From the NCBI RefSeq assembly GCF_900343085.1, contig NZ_OPYI01000008.1, positions 1 through 64,000 on the forward strand: DNA of 64,000 nucleotides, read 5' to 3'. This document shows positions 54,934-63,601 of the stretch, one piece after another. The number at the start of each line of letters is the position of its first letter. Positions within the stretch are counted from its first letter, which is position 1. Under the pieces are notes generated by a model. It did no database searches. It was not told the origin of the DNA and saw only the letters and a list, made by a program, of their open reading frames with translations. Source of the stretch: Aedoeadaptatus coli (GTDB lineage Bacteria; Bacillota; Clostridia; Tissierellales; Peptoniphilaceae). The position numbers were made by a program, and so were the translations under genes.

Positions 54934-55648
54934 TGATAATATATTTTTTCAAAAATACAGTCAAATGAGTCGATCACAGCAGGGACTAGCCGGTGCAGGA
55001 GAATGGGAAACATTGAGAAAGCTGCTGCCGGATTTTAAAGATAAGCTTGTGCTTGATTTAGGATGCGGCTATGGATGGCATTGTATTTATGCGATGGAAC
55101 ACGGAGCGTCTTCTGTTGTAGGTGTTGATATTTCTCATAAAATGCTCAAAGTAGCAAAAGAGAAAACGCATTTCTCACAGATTGAATATAGATGTTGTGC
55201 TATAGAAGATGTGGATTTCCCAGAGGAGAGCTTTGATGTAATACTAAGTTCGCTTGCGTTTCATTATGTAGCAGACTATGAGAATTTAATAAAAAAGATA
55301 TATAGGATGCTGAAGGCTGGTGGCAATTTAGTTTTTACAGTTGAACATCCTGTTTTTACTGCTCATGGAACACAAGACTGGTATTATAACGAAAAAGGAG
55401 AAATACTGCATTTCCCGGTGGACAATTATTATTATGAGGGCAAACGGACAGCTATGTTTTTGGAAGAAAAGGTTACAAAATATCATAGAACACTGACCAC
55501 ATATCTAAATACACTGCTTTCAAATAGTTTTATAATAAATCAGATTGTGGAGCCACAGCCGCCAGAGAACATGATGGATATTCCGGGGATGGCGGATGAA
55601 ATGCGACGCCCAATGATGCTGATTGTATCGGCAAAAAAGAAGATGTAA
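54914..55648 (+). CDS. Class I SAM-dependent methyltransferase
   Basis: The 244-residue enzyme has motif I VLDLGCGYGWHCIYA (about residues 46-60), motif II VVGVDIS and post-motif SSLAFHYV. It belongs to the Methyltransf_11 group. Its substrate is unknown; no rRNA methyltransferase signature is seen. It travels with ant(6)-Ia in Gram-positive resistance clusters. Confidence 0.85.
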   Translation: MKENKYDDNIFFQKYSQMSRSQQGLAGAGEWETLRKLLPDFKDKLVLDLGCGYGWHCIYAMEHGASSVVGVDISHKMLKVAKEKTHFSQIEYRCCAIEDVDFPEESFDVILSSLAFHYVADYENLIKKIYRMLKAGGNLVFTVEHPVFTAHGTQDWYYNEKGEILHFPVDNYYYEGKRTAMFLEEKVTKYHRTLTTYLNTLLSNSFIINQIVEPQPPENMMDIPGMADEMRRPMMLIVSAKKKM

Positions 55649-55680
55649 TAATATAGAAAAAATAAACGAGGAGTATGTAA

Positions 55681-56589
55681 ATGAGATCAGAAAAAGAAAT
55701 GATGGATTTAGTACTTTCTTTAGCAGAACAGGATGAACGTATTCGAATTGTGACCCTTGAGGGGTCACGCGCAAATATTAATATACCTAAAGATGAATTT
55801 CAGGATTATGATATTACATATTTTGTAAGTGATATAGAACCGTTTATATCTAATGATGACTGGCTTAATCAATTTGGGAATATAATAATGATGCAAAAGC
55901 CGGAGGATATGGAATTATTCCCACCTGAAGAAAAGGGATTTTCCTATCTTATGCTATTTGATGATTACAATAAAATTGATCTTACCTTATTGCCCTTGGA
56001 AGAGTTAGATAATTACCTAAAGGGCGATAAATTAATAAAGGTTCTAATTGATAAAGATTGTAGAATTAAAAGGGACATAGTTCCGACTGATATAGATTAT
56101 CATGTAAGAAAGCCAAGCGCAAGGGAGTATGATGATTGCTGCAATGAATTTTGGAATGTAACACCTTATGTTATTAAAGGATTGTGCCGTAAGGAAATTT
56201 TATTTGCTATTGATCATTTTAATCAGATTGTTCGCCATGAGCTGCTGAGAATGATATCATGGAAGGTCGGCATCGAAACAGGCTTTAAATTAAGTGTAGG
56301 CAAGAACTATAAGTTTATTGAAAGGTATATATCCGAGGATTTGTGGGAGAAACTTTTGTCCACCTACCGGATGGATTCCTATGAAAACATATGGGAAGCA
56401 TTATTTCTATGCCATCAATTGTTCAGGGCGGTATCCGGTGAGGTGGCGGAAAGGCTTCATTATGCCTATCCGGAGTATGATAGGAATATAACAAAATATA
56501 CCAGGGACATGTATAAAAAATACACTGGTAAAACCGGCTGCCTGGATAGCACATATGCCGCTGATATAGAAGAGAGGCGGGAACAGTGA
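55681..56589 (+). CDS. ant(6)-Ia: Aminoglycoside 6-nucleotidyltransferase ANT(6)-Ia
   Basis: The 302-residue protein is recognised as AadE: MRSEKEMMDLVLSLAEQDER at the start, LEGSRANINIPKDEFQDYD with the nucleotidyltransferase Gly-Ser and Asp residues, and KIDLTLLP. It adenylylates streptomycin at position 6. It overlaps sat4 by 4 bp, as in the aadE-sat4-aphA-3 cluster of Tn5405. Confidence 0.95.
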   Translation: MRSEKEMMDLVLSLAEQDERIRIVTLEGSRANINIPKDEFQDYDITYFVSDIEPFISNDDWLNQFGNIIMMQKPEDMELFPPEEKGFSYLMLFDDYNKIDLTLLPLEELDNYLKGDKLIKVLIDKDCRIKRDIVPTDIDYHVRKPSAREYDDCCNEFWNVTPYVIKGLCRKEILFAIDHFNQIVRHELLRMISWKVGIETGFKLSVGKNYKFIERYISEDLWEKLLSTYRMDSYENIWEALFLCHQLFRAVSGEVAERLHYAYPEYDRNITKYTRDMYKKYTGKTGCLDSTYAADIEERREQ

Positions 56590-57128
56590 TTACAGAAATG
56601 AAAGCAGGGCACCTGAAAGATATCGATAAACCCAGCGAACCATTTGAGGTGATAGGTAAGATTATACCGAGGTATGAAAACGAGAATTGGACCTTTACAG
56701 AATTACTCTATGAAGCGCCATATTTAAAAAGCTACCAAGACGAAGAGGATGAAGAGGATGAGGAGGCAGATTGCCTTGAATATATTGACAATACTGATAA
56801 GATAATATATCTTTACTACCAAGACGATAAATGCGTCGGAAAAGTTAAACTGCGAAAAAATTGGAACCGGTACGCTTATATAGAAGATATCGCCGTATGT
56901 AAGGATTTCAGGGGGCAAGGCATAGGCAGCGCGCTTATCAATATATCTATAGAATGGGCAAAGCATAAAAACTTGCATGGACTAATGCTTGAAACCCAGG
57001 ACAATAACCTTATAGCTTGTAAATTCTATCATAATTGTGGTTTCAAAATCGGCTCCGTCGATACTATGTTATACGCCAACTTTGAAAACAACTTTGAAAA
57101 AGCTGTTTTCTGGTATTTAAGGTTTTAG
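56586..57128 (+). CDS. sat4: Streptothricin acetyltransferase SAT-4
   Basis: The 180-residue GNAT acetyltransferase starts with GTG. The acetyl-CoA site is CKDFRGQGIGSALI (about residues 102-115), and the acidic DEEDEEDEEAD stretch near residue 50 is typical of SAT-4. It inactivates streptothricin (nourseothricin). It is coupled to ant(6)-Ia. Confidence 0.95.
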   Translation: MITEMKAGHLKDIDKPSEPFEVIGKIIPRYENENWTFTELLYEAPYLKSYQDEEDEEDEEADCLEYIDNTDKIIYLYYQDDKCVGKVKLRKNWNRYAYIEDIAVCKDFRGQGIGSALINISIEWAKHKNLHGLMLETQDNNLIACKFYHNCGFKIGSVDTMLYANFENNFEKAVFWYLRF

Positions 57129-57220
57129 AATGCAAGGAACAGTGAATTGGAGTTCGTCTTGTTATAATTAGCTTCTTGGGGTATCTTTAAATACTGTAGA
57201 AAAGAGGAAGGAAATAATAA

Positions 57221-58015
57221 ATGGCTAAAATGAGAATATCACCGGAATTGAAAAAACTGATCGAAAAATACCGCTGCGTAAAAGATACGGAAGGAATGTC
57301 TCCTGCTAAGGTATATAAGCTGGTGGGAGAAAATGAAAACCTATATTTAAAAATGACGGACAGCCGGTATAAAGGGACCACCTATGATGTGGAAAGGGAA
57401 AAGGACATGATGCTATGGCTGGAAGGAAAGCTGCCTGTTCCAAAGGTCCTGCACTTTGAACGGCATGATGGCTGGAGCAATCTGCTCATGAGTGAGGCCG
57501 ATGGCGTCCTTTGCTCGGAAGAGTATGAAGATGAACAAAGCCCTGAAAAGATTATCGAGCTGTATGCGGAGTGCATCAGGCTCTTTCACTCCATCGACAT
57601 ATCGGATTGTCCCTATACGAATAGCTTAGACAGCCGCTTAGCCGAATTGGATTACTTACTGAATAACGATCTGGCCGATGTGGATTGCGAAAACTGGGAA
57701 GAAGACACTCCATTTAAAGATCCGCGCGAGCTGTATGATTTTTTAAAGACGGAAAAGCCCGAAGAGGAACTTGTCTTTTCCCACGGCGACCTGGGAGACA
57801 GCAACATCTTTGTGAAAGATGGCAAAGTAAGTGGCTTTATTGATCTTGGGAGAAGCGGCAGGGCGGACAAGTGGTATGACATTGCCTTCTGCGTCCGATC
57901 GATCAGGGAGGATATCGGGGAAGAACAGTATGTCGAGCTATTTTTTGACTTACTGGGGATCAAGCCTGATTGGGAGAAAATAAAATATTATATTTTACTG
58001 GATGAATTGTTTTAG
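57221..58015 (+). CDS. aph(3')-IIIa: Aminoglycoside 3'-phosphotransferase APH(3')-IIIa
   Basis: The 264-residue kinase is recognised by MAKMRISPELKKLIEKYRCV at the start and by the catalytic loop SHGDLGDSN (about residues 187-195) and the metal-binding DLGRSGRADKWYD. It phosphorylates kanamycin, neomycin and amikacin. It completes the aadE-sat4-aphA-3 block; IS1182 copies seen in Tn5405 are absent here. Its coding region looks richer in G+C than ant(6)-Ia upstream. Confidence 0.96.
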   Translation: MAKMRISPELKKLIEKYRCVKDTEGMSPAKVYKLVGENENLYLKMTDSRYKGTTYDVEREKDMMLWLEGKLPVPKVLHFERHDGWSNLLMSEADGVLCSEEYEDEQSPEKIIELYAECIRLFHSIDISDCPYTNSLDSRLAELDYLLNNDLADVDCENWEEDTPFKDPRELYDFLKTEKPEEELVFSHGDLGDSNIFVKDGKVSGFIDLGRSGRADKWYDIAFCVRSIREDIGEEQYVELFFDLLGIKPDWEKIKYYILLDELF

Positions 58016-58025
58016 TACCTAGATT

Positions 58026-58075
58026 TAGATGTCTAAAAAGCTTTAACTACAAGCTTTTTAGACATCTAATCTTTT
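58026..58075 (+). terminator. Terminator after aph(3')-IIIa
   Basis: An 18-bp perfect stem, TAGATGTCTAAAAAGCTT and its complement, has a 7-nt loop and a T-rich tail. Confidence 0.88.
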
Positions 58076-58290
58076 CTGAAGTACATCCGCAACTGTCCAT
58101 ACTCTGATGTTTTATATCTTTTCTAAAAGTTCGCTAGATAGAGTTCTATATTAGAGATGTAAAGAGTTTTGGTGAAGAGGTTTGTGAGTATGGCTTTTAT
58201 AACCAGGGTGCAATGAGAAGCACTAACAGCAGCTAGCTTAAGAACGCATAGGATATACTTTTTATGGAAGTCACAGAGGAGGAATAAAAT

Positions 58291-59243
58291 TTGAACAGGA
58301 TTAACAGAGTAACCTCTATTCTTATTCAGCTGCAATCAAAAAAAATAATTCCTGCCAAAGAAATTGCACAGCGATTTAATATAAGCTTAAGGACAGTTTA
58401 CAGAGATATCCGGACACTTGAAGAAGCCGGAATACCAATTGGATCTGAGGCCGGAAAAGGATATTTTCTTGTAGAGGGCTTCCTACTTCCGCCGGTAATG
58501 TTTACAGCGGCGGAAGTGGGTGCATTGATTACAGCAGGGAAATTTTTAAATTGCCATGGAGATGAATCATTTATAAAGGATTTTGATTCAGCTATGTATA
58601 AAATCAAATCTATTTTGAAGCATGGTGAAAAAAACTATGCACAGGAGTTGGAGAACAGTATTAACGTGTACAGCACATCTGGACAGAAAAATACATTGGC
58701 GGATAACGTTATTGCAGCAATTCAGACTGCAATCTGCAATAAAAGGGTAATATCAATTCAATATCCTGCATCAGGAGGGCAAGAACCGGAAAGCAGAATG
58801 ATAGAGCCTATATCACTGGGGTTTTATGAACAGAACTGGTACTTAATCGGTTTTGCAGGCTAAGAAATGAATATAGGAATTTTCGTGTGGATCGGATTAA
58901 AAGCATTTGCATAGAAGAAGAGCTCTGTCAAAGCCATGATGGCTCTTTGGAACAAATATTAAAACAAATGCTTTCATATAAAAAACTATATAATGTAATT
59001 CTTAGAGCTGAAAAAGGGGAGACATACAATTCTATCAAGAACAGGTATTCTCTCGGCTTCCTTGAAGAAACCGATTTGGGAAGTAAAATGGAAATCGAAT
59101 TCCAGACAGATTCCTTTGAGATATTGAGCAAGCAGCTGATTGAATATGGATCAGGCATTGAAATAGTCCAACCTGATGAATTAAAATGCATAACCCGTAA
59201 ACACCTGGCACAAATTACGAATCACTGCCTAAACTTGATTTAG
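58291..59243 (+). pseudogene. WYL-domain transcriptional regulator, frameshifted
   Basis: The first 190 codons (TTG start, AGAGGAGG site) encode a DeoR-like helix-turn-helix (FNISLRTVYRDIRTLEEAGI) and the beginning of a WYL domain (QNWYLIGF). A stop follows, but the next frame continues at once as RLRNEYRNFRVDRIKS and runs to 59243. One T seems lost from the TTTT run near 58853 (expected ...GFCRLRNEY). The product is probably inactive. Confidence 0.85.
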
Positions 59244-59353
59244 AGAAAGCGATTGGTCTGTTATGTATTTTTTGTAAGGTTTCATATCCCCTGCTGACAT
59301 ACAGCTGTCAGTGTATTATGATATTCTACTATCAAAAAGGAGGATTGAAAAAT

Positions 59354-60013
59354 ATGAAACCAAAGATAATTATGCACACACAAATTAGCCTTGATGGCCG
59401 CATTAAAGGCTTTGATAATCCGGAAGTTTACTACCAGGTTGCCGGGGGAATTCATTCGGATGCGGTGCTGTTTGGGTCCAATACTGTTTTTACTGCATTT
59501 GAAAAATATCCTGCTGAAACAGAGGCTGATTTTGAGAAAATCATAACAAGCCCGGAGGACCCCAGACCAATAGGAGTCATACCTGACAGCAGAGGTATCT
59601 TGAGAAGTCTTCATTGCTTAAGAAATCTTGGATATCTGAAGGAAATTGTCATTCTGGTATCAACTGCCACTCCGAAGGAATATTTGAATTATTTGGAGGA
59701 AAGGCATTACCCATATATTGTGTCAGGAAATGATCATGTGGACTATGAAAAAGCCTTTCAGATCCTGCATGAGCAATATGGGTGTAAATACATGCGGACA
59801 GACAGTGGCGGTGGATTAACCAACAAATTATTAGAAAACGGACTTATTGATGAAATCAGTCTTGTGATATCACCATGTTTTGTAGGTAATAAAGAAAAAC
59901 AACTATTTGATAACCTTCTGTTATCTGAAAAAGTTAATTTGGAATTGCAGGGAACAGAGAATGCAGAACATGGCTGTCTGTCATTGCGCTATGCTGTGAA
60001 AAATAAGGATTAG
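59354..60013 (+). CDS. RibD C-terminal domain reductase-like protein
   Basis: The 219-residue protein has a dihydrofolate reductase-like RibD fold: IIMHTQISLDGRI at the start and RTDSGGGLTNKLLENGLIDE (about residues 155-174) with ISLVISPCFVG. Stand-alone proteins of this family are probable NADPH reductases with unknown substrate. It follows the broken WYL gene, which may have been its regulator. Start ATG 59354 has AAAGGAGG. Confidence 0.8.
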   Translation: MKPKIIMHTQISLDGRIKGFDNPEVYYQVAGGIHSDAVLFGSNTVFTAFEKYPAETEADFEKIITSPEDPRPIGVIPDSRGILRSLHCLRNLGYLKEIVILVSTATPKEYLNYLEERHYPYIVSGNDHVDYEKAFQILHEQYGCKYMRTDSGGGLTNKLLENGLIDEISLVISPCFVGNKEKQLFDNLLLSEKVNLELQGTENAEHGCLSLRYAVKNKD

Positions 60014-60152
60014 TGCAGCATACTTTAAAAAGTGTCTGTTGGGACAGTGTCCTAAAGGAAGCATAAGCTCATGGCTAGCGGCGGTGTTAAAGTAACGGCA
60101 CTCGGCCCCAATATATAGTTGATATGCCCCTAAGCCTTTGAGGGCAAGGCGG

Positions 60153-60255
60153 TCAACCGCGCCTTTTCCGGTCCGCATACAGTCGTTCAATGAGGGTATC
60201 AAGCTCGGCAATGCGGCGGTGCTTCTCGGTGGTTCGTTTCTTCGCCGCCGTTTTC
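60153..60255 (-). pseudogene. Serine recombinase C-terminal fragment
   Basis: On the - strand the frame KKRTTEKHRRIAELDTLIER continues to a stop at 60153. The segment RIAELDTLIERLY is the coiled coil near the end of Tn1549/TndX-type recombinases. Composition is GC-rich, unlike the neighbours. It marks a former element end. Confidence 0.55.
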
Positions 60256-60790
60256 GGCTAATTCTAATTGATCCGAACTGTAAGGATAAGCAATTATCCG
60301 GGGCTAGTTAAGTATCTTAGAGAGGAAGATAAAGATAAGTAAACCAATTTTAAAGTTGTACCGAATAAAGCCTTCAAGAGGACAACATGCTTTTGAAGGC
60401 TTTATTGCTTACAATTACTTGGATTGTAACGCAAAAGCAGGCACCAAATCAATGAAAAATAGCCTATCCAGGCGACTGTTTCAGAAATATGGGCTTCCGC
60501 CAAGGGGATACCAGTGGGGTGCGACATCTTTTTTGCCCACTCAAGGCACGTTGAAGCAGCAATTCTGATGACGTATTGTGGTTTGGACAAGGAATAATAG
60601 GAGTCAACCACAACATGTAGTGGTTTGAGTACGAAAATTGGGTCAAAAACAGGCTAAAAAATACCGTTTTTTGACCCTTTTAAATAGGGCATTTGACAGA
60701 TGACATTTGATGTTTCGGGATTAAAAATCCATAGGGTGAGGTAGATTAGCACAGAACTTTATTGAATAGAGAAATTAAAAGTGATATAAG
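60256..60790 (+). other. Non-coding mosaic with inverted repeat
   Basis: A hairpin AATAAAGCCTTCAA/TTGAAGGCTTTATT lies at 60364-60406. A GC-richer stretch at 60440-60600 has weak open frames on both strands, the leftward one reading AASTCLEWAKKMSHPTGIPL, without a recognised family or ribosome site. It looks like decayed transposon DNA. Confidence 0.4.
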
Positions 60791-60814
60791 CAGTTGCATA
60801 AGGAGGAGTTAAAT

Positions 60815-60862
60815 ATGTGTACATGTATTGCAGTAGTAGATATTACTTTATCTCATTTATAA
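60815..60862 (+). CDS. erm(TR) leader peptide 1
   Basis: A 15-residue peptide, MCTCIAVVDITLSHL, follows AAGGAGG. It is the first of two leader peptides in the translational attenuator of erm(A)-class genes. Confidence 0.85.
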   Translation: MCTCIAVVDITLSHL

Positions 60863-60888
60863 TGAAAAAAATTAAAGGAGGTAAAGGT

Positions 60889-60948
60889 ATGGGTATGTTT
60901 TCTATATTTGTTATTGAGAGATTTCATTATCAACCAAACCAAAAATAA
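60889..60948 (+). CDS. erm(TR) leader peptide 2
   Basis: A 19-residue peptide, MGMFSIFVIERFHYQPNQK, follows AAAGGAGG. It contains the IFVI arrest motif (residues 6-9) at which ribosomes stall with macrolide bound, opening the erm ribosome site. Confidence 0.92.
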   Translation: MGMFSIFVIERFHYQPNQK

Positions 60949-61005
60949 TTGGTTATAATGAGCTCTTAAGATTAGTTCATTATAACCGGCAAGGAGAAGT
61001 TTATA
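60949..61005 (+). promoter_or_regulatory. Attenuator stem that hides the erm(TR) ribosome site
   Basis: GGTTATAATGAGCTC-like and GTTCATTATAACC arms (about 60953-60987) lie between leader 2 and erm(TR), just before CAAGGAG. Stalling on leader 2 would change this pairing and free the ribosome site. This follows the known erm(A) model. Confidence 0.8.
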
Positions 61006-61737
61006 ATGAAACAGAAAAACCCGAAAAATACGCAAAATTTCATTACATCTAAAAAGCATGTAAAGGAAATATTAAAATATACGAATATCAATAAACAAGA
61101 TAAAATAATAGAAATTGGGTCAGGAAAAGGACATTTTACCAAGGAACTTGTGGAAATGAGTCAACGGGTGAATGCTATAGAGATTGATGAAGGTTTATGT
61201 CATGCCACGAAAAAAGCAGTTGAACCTTTTCAGAATATAAAAGTTATTCATGAGGATATTTTGAAGTTTAGCTTTCCTAAAAATACAGACTATAAAATAT
61301 TTGGTAATATTCCCTACAATATTAGTACTGATATTGTAAAAAAGATTGCTTTTGATAGTCAAGCGAAATATAGCTACCTTATTGTAGAGAGGGGATTTGC
61401 TAAAAGGTTGCAAAATACCCAACGAGCTTTAGGTTTGCTGTTAATGGTGGAAATGGATATAAAAATTCTTAAAAAAGTGCCACGAGCATATTTTCACCCT
61501 AAGCCTAATGTAGATTCTGTATTGATTGTACTTGAAAGGCATAAACCATTTATTTTAAAGAAGGACTACAAAAAGTATAGATTTTTCGTTTATAAATGGG
61601 TAAACAGGGAATATCATGTTCTTTTTACTAAAAATCAATTAAGACAGGTGCTGAAGCATGCGAATGTTACTGATCTTGATAAATTATCCAATGAACAATT
61701 TTTGTCTGTTTTCAATAGTTACAAATTATTTCAATAA
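61006..61737 (+). CDS. erm(TR): rRNA adenine N6-methyltransferase Erm(TR)
   Basis: The 243-residue enzyme starts [20 protein letters not shown], typical of the erm(A) subclass TR. Motif I is [11 protein letters not shown] (about residues 31-41) and motif IV is NIPYNIST (about 100-107). It dimethylates A2058 of 23S rRNA, giving macrolide-lincosamide-streptogramin B resistance, here inducible through the two leader peptides. Confidence 0.95.
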   Translation: MKQKNPKNTQNFITSKKHVKEILKYTNINKQDKIIEIGSGKGHFTKELVEMSQRVNAIEIDEGLCHATKKAVEPFQNIKVIHEDILKFSFPKNTDYKIFGNIPYNISTDIVKKIAFDSQAKYSYLIVERGFAKRLQNTQRALGLLLMVEMDIKILKKVPRAYFHPKPNVDSVLIVLERHKPFILKKDYKKYRFFVYKWVNREYHVLFTKNQLRQVLKHANVTDLDKLSNEQFLSVFNSYKLFQ

Positions 61738-61748
61738 ATTAAAAATAA

Positions 61749-61785
61749 TTAAGCGTTCTCTAACTTTAAGAGAACGCTTAATCTT
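61749..61785 (+). terminator. Terminator after erm(TR)
   Basis: TTAAGCGTTCTC/GAGAACGCTTAA arms with loop TAACTTTAA are followed by a T-rich tail. Confidence 0.85.
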
Positions 61786-61953
61786 ATTACATTGAAAAAT
61801 GCATTCTATTATTTTCAATTATTATGATATAACATAACTATCATTTTACTTATTTGCATATTTGCACGAAAATATAGTTATCGACGACTATTCTGATAAT
61901 AGCAACTAATATAGTCAATGATAACTCAAAATTTATTGATATAGTAGGTATAT

Positions 61954-62478
61954 GTGCAACTAATTAGGGAAGATTTTAGCTTGCCATTTCTGAAACAGCT
62001 AAAACAAGTATTGCGTAAAGAATGCGCCAGTCTTCCCATGGACTTAAAATGCTTGCTTGGGGCACACATAAAACCCCTTGAACAATCTATTGACAGAGTT
62101 GAAGGACTGTCGGAGATTCTAAGACGAAGTAATCCTAAAATGGCCCTATGCCATACAGATATTCATAATTGGAACTTGATGCAACGGGATGAGCAGTTAG
62201 TTCTAATTGACTGGGAAGGCTTGAAATTGGCTCCAGTAAAAGCTGATCTCATGTTTTTTGTTGATAAGCCATATTATGATGTATTTATGAACATATACCT
62301 GAAATTACACAAAGATTTTTTAATCAATACGGATGCTTTGTTATTCTATCATATTAGACGTAAACTAGAAGATATATGGGAGTTTATTGAACAACTTTTA
62401 TATGACAATCAAGAGGATAAGGAAAGAAATGAAACTATAAAAGTTCTTGATGGTGAACTGAATAACTTAGTGTTTTGA
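61954..62478 (+). pseudogene. Truncated aminoglycoside phosphotransferase-like gene
   Basis: The 174-residue frame carries only the C-terminal lobe of an APH-type kinase: CHTDIHNWNLM (catalytic loop) and LIDWEGLKLAPVKADLMFF (metal-binding Asp). The N-terminal ATP-binding lobe is missing. In streptococcal erm(TR) elements a spectinomycin phosphotransferase-like gene follows erm(TR); this looks like a remnant of it. The GTG start has no good ribosome site. Confidence 0.7.
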
Positions 62479-62523
62479 AAAAAGAATAACGTATTATTAA
62501 GCTAAATAATATTGGAGAAGAAA

Positions 62524-62913
62524 ATGAATAAACAAGAATTATATCAAATTGCTTTCAGTATAATTAATCATAAAAAGTTACGGAACTTTGGAACTTCAGG
62601 GCATGTTGCGTGCGCGTTGGAGACAAATAGCGGTAACATCTTTACAGGAATATGCATTGACTTGCCCTGTTCTATTGGCTTATGCGCTGAACAGTCAGCT
62701 ATTGCTGAAATGGTAAAGAACAATGAAACTGCAATCAAAAGGATTATCGCTGTATTTGAAGATGGGAGTATACTTCCACCATGTGGAAGGTGCAGAGAGT
62801 TTATTGCACAGATAGATAATCAAAATATAGAGACCCAAATTGTATTACCTGAAATGGAAGAAGTGTTGCTGAAAGATTTATTACCAGAAAGGTGGGATGG
62901 CAAATGGAACTGA
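62524..62913 (+). CDS. Cytidine deaminase-family protein
   Basis: The 129-residue protein has the zinc deaminase signature CAEQSAI (about residues 57-63) and PPCGRCREF (about 89-97). It resembles cytidine or blasticidin-S deaminases. It has been seen downstream of erm(TR) in streptococcal elements, but its substrate is unknown. Start ATG 62524 has TGGAG. Confidence 0.82.
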   Translation: MNKQELYQIAFSIINHKKLRNFGTSGHVACALETNSGNIFTGICIDLPCSIGLCAEQSAIAEMVKNNETAIKRIIAVFEDGSILPPCGRCREFIAQIDNQNIETQIVLPEMEEVLLKDLLPERWDGKWN

Positions 62914-63596
62914 AAAAGATAACTAGCAGGGTCTTTTATTATCCACATCAACCAGAAACTGATAGGCCTATGTTGGCATACTTAAATGGAGATAAAATTG
63001 CACTTGCCATTGATGCAGGAAATTCAGCAGACCATGTTGATGAATTTTATAAATCCCTAGAAATCGAGGACCTAAAGAAGCCAGATTTTACTGTCATCAC
63101 TCATTGGCACTGGGACCATACCTTTGGAATGCATAAAATTCACGGATTGTCCATTGCACACCATAAAACCAACGAGTTTTTGAAACAGGAAAGAGCCAAA
63201 CTATCTGACAGTGCATATATAAAATTTTTGATAAATGATGATGAGTGCCTAGCTAGAGAATATGTAGATAATAAAAGAATTATTGCCGTTCTATCGGATA
63301 TCCAATTTGAAAAAGAGCTTACCCTTAATCTCGGTGGAATAACCGCAATGATTTTTCATACGGTTTCACCCCATTCGGAAGATACGGTGCTTATCTATAT
63401 TCCTGAGGAAAAAATATTGTTCTTGGGAGATTCAACAAGCGAGGATTTCTACGATGATGGGTATATGGATAAAGAAAAATTAATGTCATTAACAAATTTG
63501 ATAGAAAGTTTCGACTGTAAGTATTGTATTTTAAGTCATGCAGAGCCTCTAACTAAATCAGATTTATTAGATTACTTAAAATCCATTCTAAAATAA
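62904..63596 (+). CDS. Metallo-beta-lactamase-fold hydrolase
   Basis: The roughly 230-residue protein has the MBL-fold zinc motif HWHWDH (in VITHWHWDHTFGM, about residues 67-79), later HTVSPHSEDT, GDST and a final LSHAEP. Substrate unknown; beta-lactamase activity should not be assumed. It overlaps the deaminase gene by 10 bp (GTG 62892 is an alternative start), so the two are co-translated. Confidence 0.82.
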   Translation: MELKKITSRVFYYPHQPETDRPMLAYLNGDKIALAIDAGNSADHVDEFYKSLEIEDLKKPDFTVITHWHWDHTFGMHKIHGLSIAHHKTNEFLKQERAKLSDSAYIKFLINDDECLAREYVDNKRIIAVLSDIQFEKELTLNLGGITAMIFHTVSPHSEDTVLIYIPEEKILFLGDSTSEDFYDDGYMDKEKLMSLTNLIESFDCKYCILSHAEPLTKSDLLDYLKSILK

Positions 63597-63601
63597 TAAT
63601 C

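Noticed and set aside
60402..60646. Leftward open frames of 60-69 codons near 60.5 kb
   Set aside because: Overlapping frames on both strands, no ribosome site and no family match; more likely decayed DNA.
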